Below are positions 56,764 to 64,000 of a DNA stretch of 64,000 nucleotides, piece by piece. The notes beneath the pieces are model-generated. The model saw only the letters and a program-made list of their open reading frames with translations, was not told the DNA's origin and searched no databases. Source of the stretch: Stratiolaelaps scimitus. Lineage: Eukaryota > Arthropoda > Arachnida > Mesostigmata > Laelapidae. Positions within the stretch are counted from its first letter, which is position 1. Each line of letters opens with the position of its first letter. The translations under genes and the position numbers were made by a program. The stretch covers positions 10,076,001-10,140,000 of the forward strand of contig JABWDB010000005.1 in assembly GCA_019614645.1 (NCBI GenBank), in the 5' to 3' direction.

Positions 56764-57167
56764 TTATTGGTGTTCACCCTTGCGTTTGGGCGGCTCACCG
56801 GGCGGTGTTCGCTCGGTCATGTCGCCCACTGAGGGTAAACTGGGCAGCTCTGTGTCCGAATCAGCTAGTCTGTGATTCGGGGACGGGGAGATAACCTCAT
56901 CTTCTATCTCCTTCGTTCCAACGGAAATAGCAATGGGTACACGGAGGAACAACTGTTTATCCCTGCATCCAATAATGTTTCCTTCGCAATTGGGCGGAGT
57001 CAGCGCTGAATGTTGGGGGCAATTGTTGCTTATGGGTGGCTGAAATTTACCGGACTGTAGTAGGCGGAAGATGTCGAGGGCTATTGCTCTCTCCAGTTGT
57101 TTCAGGCCAGCACAAGGAACCCATGAGCTTTGATGGGTCCCCCGTGCTTCCCATACATGTGCTGCCA
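56764..57167 (-). CDS. Candidate terminal exon, about 134 codons
   Basis: On the minus strand an acceptor-like TTTACAACACCAG, with a CTGAT branch match about 20 bases earlier, opens a frame that stays open for 134 codons to TAA. The frame extends 12 codons further upstream to TAG and has no ATG until near its end, so it would be a last exon. Composition is natural: a helical-looking LKQLERAIALDIFRLLQ stretch near residue 22, a Cys pair in the middle, then a long acidic, Pro/Ser-rich and finally basic tail (PPKRKGEHQ) that looks disordered. No family is recognised. A TA tract lies 80 bases downstream. Confidence 0.33.
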
Positions 57168-57214
57168 CTGGTGTTGTAAAGCGCGAATCAGCAGGCAGCT
57201 TTAGCTATCTACTG

Positions 57215-58350
57215 CTGAAGCAGCCAGCACACAATTCCACCACAGAGACTGTCGCGCGCGACCGCGTCGCTCAGTTACCTACGTAGCGAACAGCTTCTGT
57301 GACACAAGATCGTAACCGCTGCTCTACTACAAAACGGCATTCTCTGGTTCACCTAGCGAAACCGGTGCGTAGTATTGCTACTGATGCATCGATCTCGGTC
57401 GTTCGTTGGGCACTCGTTCCTGTGACGAAGGTCATGTCTTATGCGTGCTGGTGCTGTGAGACAGCCTATGGGGACTTTCGCAGGTCTCGCGGGGTGCCAG
57501 GACAGGGACGGGTCAGGTATGGGAGGGTTTGCGCGCTGACGTAAAGGGAATGCTAGGGACACTTGGAGAGCGAGCTCGAAGGGGAAATCTTGCGACGGGC
57601 CACAGCAGCTGAGGCTCAGCAGGTGACGGGATAGCTAGCGCTGTTAGCATAACGGTCCCTCTTCCTCTCCATCAGCAAGAAGGAAGAGGATGTGTTGAAT
57701 ATTAAAATATGTCTCAAGGTGTGTCCTGTCGGACCAAACGTGCGGCGGTAGCGGCGGCAGCGCGGCGAAGTCTGCGAGACGGAGCAACTTCGTGGGGTAT
57801 GTGAACTAGTAGTGTAAAAAGGGGGGACAGGCAGAGCGGGACGATTCTAAGGGGCGGTACTCTCGAAACCCCGGGCAGACTGCTTTCTCAGGGAGTACCC
57901 GTAACCTCTCCTACGTTCTCTCTCCCCGGTCTCTCTGGGTTTCACTGGCTCTTTCTCTCGGCTGCAACGGCGACTGAGGCGACGAGCATAGGGCGCGGCA
58001 GCCACCATCACCCAGGCTGCTGGCACATATACAGCCGCGCATAGTGAGACCCCATGGAGTTGCCGGTAGGGGCAGAGGGTACGGGATGAGAATGGGATAA
58101 GGCTGTAGTGAGCTGCCGAAACGGGAAGGGCTCTGGGGGCCCGCTTGGACGCTGCTTCGCCACGATGAGCTGTGGGACCTCCCTCCTTCATAACGCCACT
58201 AGCCAGCCAGGGCAGACCACGTGGCCAAACGAGCCGAGTCGCACCACCGTCCGACCAAAATGTATCCTGCATAACTCGGCGACTCCATGCTGCCTGAAGT
58301 CTGCCTGACTCGCATGGTGACTCGACTAGCGTGAGAGATGTTTCCCTGGG
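57215..58350. other. Stretch without a supported gene
   Basis: Mixed composition. An 81-codon plus frame (57299-57544) and a 141-codon minus frame (57847-58272) lack splice support and domains. Confidence 0.4.
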
Positions 58351-58356
58351 TTCAAG

Positions 58357-58836
58357 ATGTGTATCAGCGCCGCCACATCCTGGGGGAGTACTAAGAAGAT
58401 GCGGACAGCGACGACGTTCTATGAGGCAACGGAGCCTTGCAGTGTCGCATTTGCAGCTGACACGCGACAGGCAGTGGAAGTAGTCGCATATGTAGAAATG
58501 AGCGAGCGGTTCCCTTTCCCATCATCTCTCAGTTCCGCACTAAACTACTTCTTCTTGAACTGGGACCAACCTGTCTGGACTGCCACAGTTCTGCTTTCCG
58601 GTCAAATATCCCGGTCAACGCACTTCAAGTGTTGAATGGTGGTAAAATGGGTCCTGGGAGAAGTCGCCCACCTCTTGGTGGCTGCTTCTGCCAGGTCTAT
58701 TCGGCTCTATTCTGTGGCACATTTTGACAACGGCACGTGTTGCGCCTGCAACGGCTGTCTTAGAGTCAACAGGCATTTTGATGCATGTGCTACATGCTCG
58801 ATTCAGAAAATTGCAGGATATCATAACAGTTTCTAA
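58357..58836 (+). CDS. Long plus frame with a single TGA, probably a shadow
   Basis: From ATG 58357 (A at -3) a 92-codon frame ends in TGA at 58633, and the next codon is ATG, opening 66 more codons in the same frame. The second half covers the minus-strand candidate exon at 58615-58917 and is likely its complement shadow. The first half reads as ordinary protein. It could be a small ORF, a decayed gene or chance. Confidence 0.13.
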
Positions 58837-58917
58837 CAAGGGCACAGCCCAAAATGTATCCGTATATAGGTCTTCAAAGCTTGAATTCGTGTTCACTGCT
58901 ACTTGTCTTGGAATCGC
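58615..58917 (-). CDS. Candidate exon, 100 codons
   Basis: On the minus strand, AACTAACTGAC branch matches and TTATTTAGCAG lead into a frame that starts right after the AG at 58917 and runs 100 codons to TGA. Codons follow the purine-any-pyrimidine pattern often seen in genes. The peptide is natural in composition: an acidic/aromatic N-terminal part (SSFEDLYTDTFW), a Cys-containing middle (CNFLNRACSTC), and a polar C-terminus. A GAG|GTGGGC donor near 58674 could end it early. No family is recognised. Confidence 0.3.
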   Translation of the reverse strand, partial: AIPRQVAVNTNSSFEDLYTDTFWAVPLLETVMISCNFLNRACSTCIKMPVDSKTAVAGATRAVVKMCHRIEPNRPGRSSHQEVGDFSQDPFYHHSTLEVR

Positions 58918-59107
58918 CTGCTAAATAACCTATACTCACGCACAGCGTCAGTTAGTTGTCATTTTACTAAATGAGATATCCGCGCCTGACTATCATTACA
59001 CATTAAGTCGGTTTATTTTCTTTCGGATACACTTACACTGTGTTTTGACTCTCTTTCGATAAAATTCTAAGGTGTGTACTGATGACGTTGCCTGACGGCG
59101 TACAGTG

Positions 59108-59305
59108 TTGAGCTGTGAGTATTTTGCTACGGCGGGTCGACGAATCTTGCCAGAAGGGAAATTCTCGCACTCGTGCTATCACTACGTAGAGAATGACGGT
59201 GCGAACTCACGGTTCGTCTACGGTCGAAAACCTCACTGCTACCGACATGCTCACCATCTCTACCACGATCCCCAGTTCTCCCTGTCGTCTTCTATAGAGC
59301 AATAG
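59108..59305 (+). CDS. Open segment, 65 codons, His/Tyr-rich
   Basis: A weak acceptor (CTGACGGCGTACAG) opens 65 codons ending in TAG. The product is unusually rich in His, Tyr and Cys, with a CYHYVENDG stretch and a later CYRHAHHLYHD stretch. That spacing of His and Cys could suggest metal binding, but no known motif matches. No strong donor or poly(A) signal was found. Confidence 0.18.
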   Translation: MSCEYFATAGRRILPEGKFSHSCYHYVENDGANSRFVYGRKPHCYRHAHHLYHDPQFSLSSSIEQ

Positions 59306-59309
59306 CGAT

Positions 59310-59799
59310 AGCGTCGACCTCCGAATTTGTCTCGGCTGCTGTCGTCCTCCCATACCAAGGAGACCCACAGCAGGAGCGGCTCAAACTGCCACTACAGCGG
59401 TTCATGGTAGCTGGTGTTTGCCGGTTGGCTGTCTAGCTGGCTGGTTTCGGTATGGAACTCTTGGGACCCGGGCACTCGGCCTCTCCGAGTAACCGTACCC
59501 GGGGTATCCGGCCTTCTCAACCCCTAACCCGCTATGACGGAGCTCGTGCGTGCCGCACGCCGTCATATGTGCTCCGGTTCGGCGATGGGTGCTCGGTGTT
59601 GCGGGCGGCGGTAGCTAGTGATGCGGCTGGGGCAGTAGCGATTCCAGCGTGAAACAGCGTTCAGTCGACGTTAATTTTTAGTCTTTGGAGAAAAATGAAC
59701 GCAGGGAGTGAGTTGCTCTGCCTAACCGTGGCTGCGGGCCGAGAGAGAGACTACTACGGACTACCACCGGTGGTCGCAAGCTCTATATACACCACAAAC

Positions 59800-59830
<31 letters not shown>

Positions 59831-60400
59831 AGTGGATAGACAGGCCAGATCCCAGCAAGTCTGGGATACCCGAGGGAAATCCGGGTCCCAAACCCGGGAA
59901 ATGTTGGTCGTTCGAGGGCAAGCTAGTACGCTGACTGCTGCCGCCACGTCTGCTTCCCGGGACATATTGTCCCCTTTGCAGCCCTAGAAGCTCCAGGAGT
60001 GACGACCACGACGGGGACGGAGTGATTATACTATGCACCACCGCCATCGCTTGAATGTGCAGCCAGCGTCACCGCAAGCAGAGGCCAACCCGGCCTCGTC
60101 GCTTGTTGACACCCAAGTGAGGGAGCCTACGGCTCCCGAAGCGACTCAAGAGAGAAACGCTGACAGAACAGCGGGGGCAGCGCACAAGTAGAAAAGGTCC
60201 GCGCAGAACATAGGCAGAGGCTGGAAAACACTGGTCTGAGAAGCAACTTAGAAGCAGGGGATGTACGAGTTGGAGAACGCGCGACGTCGTTGAAAGAACA
60301 GTGCCATTGCAGTAGCGGTCACCTAGCTACTAACATCGGGCTGAACATTAGGACTCCCAAGGCCAATTGAAGGCCTAAATGTGCGACAGAAGTGCGTTTG
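59310..60400. other. GC-rich stretch with a hairpin cluster
   Basis: No frame is supported. An AG repeat lies near 59800-59822. The stretch stands out for four short perfect hairpins between 59849 and 60137, described separately. Confidence 0.45.
59849..60137. promoter_or_regulatory. Cluster of four perfect hairpins
   Basis: ATCCCAG/CTGGGAT with a 5-base loop (59849-59867), CCGGGT/ACCCGG with a 5-base loop (59881-59897), GAGGCC/GGCCTC with a 5-base loop (60081-60097), and GGGAGCC/GGCTCCC with a 3-base loop (60121-60137). The hairpins come as two pairs, members 13 and 23 bases apart. All four stems are perfect and GC-rich. Confidence 0.7.
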
Positions 60401-61190
60401 CTGTTAAATATATGAGCTGAGACATCACGGATCGCTGTGAGCACCACGCAGCCTTGAGGTGCATAACGTCCGTGTTTCACGTGGTAAACCGGGGAGAATG
60501 GAAAATGAAATCAATTAAGTGTATGATAGTATAGGCTCGTGCCATTAAACGATGTTCAGTGAGGATTCAAGGTAGCCTTCATTTTGTTTCGGTTAGTGTC
60601 GAACACAGCCGTCCAAGTCACACGGACGAAGGGCAGGGAGTAAGCGATAATTTCCCATACTACACACTTCTGTCACGCACAATATACTTATAATGCATAT
60701 ATATTTTTACACTTGAATCAACAATAATGCTCCCCTGGGTCCTCATTAATAGCAGCCTCCTCAACTAGCGCTATATTTCTAATTTAATTGCTCCAACTCG
60801 TATAGATATTCTCTTCCCCATTGTCCACTTTGTCTCTTTCCATTTTGTCACCACGCTCGCCCGAAAGATTCTCCTTCTAACCAGATTTACTCAGGATTAT
60901 CTCAAAACTCCCCTAGGTTGCTAGGCTGCCACCTAACGTGCCCTAACACACTGGTTTGACCCCAGTATGCCCTCTCCCACGGTCCATTGTCTACACACAC
61001 CTTATAGCCTCAATAGACGCCTCTCAGGTTACCGAGCCAACGCTGCCGCCGTCATCGTCAGCGCCACCGCCACGCAGCACCACCACTAGTAAGGGAAGAT
61101 ACTGACGCGTAAACAGTGTCTGCGGGCCTCGTCCCATTGAGTCTTGTTAGCTTTCACCGTTGGCCCATTTTCGCGTCCTGTTAACAACAA
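60400..61190. other. AT-rich then pyrimidine-rich stretch
   Basis: From about 60720 to 61020 the plus strand is strongly C/T-rich, with many short acceptor-like words (CTCAG, CTAACCAG, TTTACTCAG), but no frame opens after them. No gene call. Confidence 0.45.
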
Positions 61191-63600
61191 GAAAGGGTGA
61201 CGGCAGGCAGAGTCGGCGAGCAGGGAATGTTGCTACGTTGTTCCTGCGGCTGCCGGCCTCGTGTGTACCGATGTCGGTTGTTCGTTTCTATTATTAGTAC
61301 ATCGTTTGCCTGTGTTGGCGGTGGTCATTGCTGCTGCCTGTGCGGCGGCGGCGGCGGCTCTGGACGAGGATTCCCGCCTTGTTCCCTGCCCGCTCTGTCC
61401 TTACAGAGCGGGCGACGTCCCGAAACCAAGGTGCCGCCTTTGGTGGTACCAGTCGTGTGAAGAAATGTGTGGTCTGCTGCACTGCACCGCTGCCACCTCT
61501 TTTCTTTTCGGACAAGTTAGAGAGAAAAGTCAGAACGGGCCACGACGGGGCCACGCACAGGGCTCGCAGGACATAGGACGACGCCGACGCATCGGCCTAT
61601 GCCTTGCAGCGAGTGTAGGGCCATAGGAGCGTGTGCACCCCCTCCCACCGGGCCCAGTCTCTGGGTATGCCTCTCATACTGCCTGCTTCGTATTGTATCT
61701 CGTCGTGCACGTCGATGGGGTGCTTCTGCTGCCACTGCTGCCGGGTGGTGGCGGCGGCCGGGGGCAAACAAGCAAAGAACGATCGCAAAGCTCGTCGTGC
61801 CTGCCTTCCTGTCCGGTACAGCAGGATCTTGTTGTAACCAGGCCGTGAGGCCTGCGCCTTCACAATCCAAGTCGTCGCCCGCTGCTGTTACTGGTGTTCT
61901 CGTTTAGCTCAGTGGTAGCAGGAAAACGCTGGACTACTACTTCGAAACAGGCGAACAACTGGAGGCGACGGCAGGCCTACAACGATTTGAATCCTTCTTT
62001 GGTCAGACCGTCACCAGCAGCCTTGCACTCTAGTAGTTGCGGCCGCGGCAGCGGCAATGGTGGCCGAATTGGACAACAACAGCGCTGTGCTGGCGGCTCA
62101 ATACGATATCTCTCTCGCTCGTTTTCTTCGTGTCTCTTTCTGCTAGAGCCGAATCGCCAATACGCCTTCGCCAATCGCACTTTGTTTGGCGTTAGCACAC
62201 TACTTGTGGAGGACTAGTATACTATACCGCGGAGACAGACAGGGGTCTTGGCAACGGGTGTCGTTGGATTGTTGCCTGTGTTTACTAGAATTGCGGGGGA
62301 TCCGTTGCGTGCTCTCTCTCTCTCTCTTTCTTTCTCTCGTTGTGTGCGATGCGGCTTCCGTGGCGGTCGTCGCCGTGCAGAAATAACCCCTCCGCTCGCG
62401 CGGTTGAAGGATTCAGAGAAGGTGGTGTCGGCCTGTTGTCCCCTAGGCAGCCGAAGGCAAACGAACGACAGAGGAAGCCTAAAGCCATGAGGCCATCTCT
62501 ATTGTGGGCCGGGGGCCCTTTTATTCCCTGCTCTCGCGTGGCGCGTCTCAACGTGCGTTCGTCCGTATTCGTGTGCTGGTGTGTTCATCGTCTTGTCCAC
62601 CATCTTTGCTGCTGCCTGAGCCTCATAGGCGACGAGAAACACTCGTTTGTCCGCCCCGGCCCGGTTCGGCTACGACGCCCTATCTCGAACGAGGACGCGT
62701 CTCCAACGGCTTCGCGTCGTCTCCTCTTCTACTCGTTTTTCGTCGTTGTCGTCTTCGTCGTTAGCTTCTTGTTCTTGAGATGCAGCAGCAGCAGCAGCCG
62801 CCAGCTGCTGTCGTTGTTTTTGTGATCCGAAGACCCCCGCCGTCACCCAACGCGTACCTCGTCAGCCTTCCCCCCCCACTGCCCGCAGACCTCCATCAAC
62901 GGCTGCCGTAGACGAACCCCAACTGTTCCCCATCACAGGAGAGACACACGCTGAGTCGACCAAAGGCGGTGAACGGCTCATGCCAGCTCCTTTTGCGGAG
63001 CAACTCTTCCGCCTCTACGACCAGGCCGCTCTCGGAGACTTGTTGTTGTTTCTCCCTATGTCGTCCGTCGCCGTACGACAGCGACGGTTGGGGATTGTGG
63101 CCCCCGCAAGACCAGAGTTAGTTGGGAGGGCGTTAGAAAACGGGGCACGCTGAAGGGGTCGAGGCTGCTGCTGCTGCTGCTGCTGCTGGAGGATCGGGGA
63201 TCGCTGCGTGGGCATGCATGAACCTTAACTTTGGAGTTAGACGAATCTCTTTTCTCTCCTTTCGCTGCTATTGCTGCTACTGTTCACTGCCTGCAATTCG
63301 CTGCCGCCTAGCTGGCAGGACGGGAGCCTGTCCACATAGCCCGCCTTCCTTAGCTAGGTCATCCGACCTCGGGGGACTACTAGCGCAGGGATTTGTGCCC
63401 GCCGCGTATTGCAGCACGCGTCTGGCTCCTCCGCCACCACCCGCAAGTGGGCGAGCGCCAGCGCACGCCACTGCAATACAACTGGCGTTGGCTGCGGAGT
63501 AACAGAAGCAGCTGAAGCAGCATCGCGGTGTCGTTGGCGGCTCCCACGGGAGTGAGGTTACGCGAGGCGGTGACACCCAGCCTTTTTGGGGGGCATCCCC
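61190..63600. other. GC-rich block without a supported gene
   Basis: GGC, TC and CTG repeats and overlapping Arg/Ser/Leu-rich frames, including a 161-codon plus frame (62340-62825). A TAGCTCAGTGGTAG word at 61905 resembles a tRNA A box but has no tRNA around it. Confidence 0.45.
63165..63188. repeat. (CTG)8 microsatellite
   Basis: Eight perfect CTG units near the window end, equal to CAG (poly-Gln in one frame) on the minus strand. Confidence 0.95.
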
Positions 63601-63618
63601 CGCAGAAAACCCGAGAAG

Positions 63619-63810
63619 ATGCCTGGCGACGCCTCTAGCTTCTTCCGTTCTATATATGGTAGACTCGTCCGCCACACACCGGGCTCCCCTGAGCCGACTG
63701 CGACCAACACTTCGCCAACACCCCTGACTGACACCCGAAGACAAACCTCGAGACAAACCCGACCGACACAAACTCGCGACCCGACCGTCCAAGCCGCGCC
63801 CCGCAAATAG
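63619..63810 (+). CDS. Small ORF, 63 codons, Thr/Arg-rich
   Basis: An ATG with A at -3 opens 63 codons. The N-terminus (MPGDASSFFRSIYGRLV) looks ordinary; the rest is Thr/Pro/Arg/Gln-rich and derives partly from ACCCG/ACAAA-type repeats. An acceptor-like CCCCCGCAG lies 14 bases before the ATG, just after a GGGGG/CCCCC hairpin. A minus frame overlaps. No family is recognised. Confidence 0.13.
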   Translation: MPGDASSFFRSIYGRLVRHTPGSPEPTATNTSPTPLTDTRRQTSRQTRPTQTRDPTVQAAPRK

Positions 63811-64000
63811 GGGATTTGCGTCTTCTCACATCGTGCTCGTCGTACATACACACAACACGAACGGATACATCCGCTGCTGCTGCTGAAGCCGCAAAGACGG
63901 ATACGCGTTCGCCGAGACACGACGTCGACGTGCCCAAGTTGCCTGTTCGCCTACATGTACGAGTTACAAAGCCCCCGTGCGTCCGCAAAGAAACAGACAC

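Noticed and set aside
61898..61960. tRNA gene suggested by TAGCTCAGTGGTAG
   Set aside because: The A-box word is good, but no D-stem partner, anticodon stem or acceptor pairing can be made, and the TTCGAAA downstream has no flanking stem.
1..64000. Transposon, retroelement or integrated virus
   Set aside because: I found no reverse transcriptase, integrase, transposase or capsid-like motif in any frame, no long terminal repeats and no obvious terminal inverted repeats with target duplications.
1..64000. CRISPR array, bacterial operon or prokaryotic origin
   Set aside because: There are no regularly spaced repeats with unique spacers and no runs of adjacent full-length ORFs. The repeats present are eukaryotic-type microsatellites.

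Overview
This window looks like a piece of an animal nuclear genome and not bacterial, viral or organellar DNA. No open frame exceeds about 270 codons in 64 kb. Simple repeats are everywhere: CTG/CAG, CGC/GGC, CAA/GTT, ATT, TA, AG, CA and GACC. Several sites carry eukaryotic splice, branch-point, TATA and AATAAA signals. CpG is common throughout the GC-rich parts, which argues against a heavily methylated vertebrate genome and fits an invertebrate such as an arthropod. A mite-like genome is a guess from texture only. I recognised no gene family with confidence, so almost every gene symbol is blank.

The layout is a mosaic. Long GC-rich, repeat-studded blocks (about 1-6.3, 7.6-12.4, 13.0-16.4, 19.4-22.5, 23-26.3, 29-33.9, 34.8-36.2, 37.7-40.7, 41.7-46.2, 51-55.2 and 61-64 kb) alternate with shorter, more AT-rich islands (about 6.3-7.6, 12.4-13.0, 16.4-17.9, 18.8-19.3, 26-29, 33.9-34.8, 36.2-37.7, 40.7-41.7, 46.2-47.0, 48.2-49.0, 55.2-57.2 and 58.3-59.3 kb). 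Most of my candidate exons lie in the islands. The long frames in the GC-rich blocks are mostly low-complexity shadows of triplet repeats and overlap each other on both strands.

The candidates worth testing are these. A plus-strand site at 48,573 has a branch point, pyrimidine tract and AG directly abutting a perfect donor, which is the signature of a recursive splice site or the start of an exon. A small two-exon frame at 18,857-19,250 has a 76-base intron and an upstream TATA box. Terminal-exon candidates with poly(A) signals lie at 17,686 and 28,254. Minus-strand exon candidates lie at 5,267-5,411, 36,671-36,786, 56,764-57,167 and 58,615-58,917. There are also striking perfect hairpins at 45,610, 38,848-38,897 and 59,849-60,137, and a cruciform-prone AT palindrome at 6,615-6,768.

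Plus- and minus-strand candidates are interleaved, so no single gene model joins them. A reasonable overall reading is intronic or intergenic DNA of one or more large genes, with at most a few short exons. All exon calls rest on reading splice signals and open frames by eye. None was confirmed by homology.
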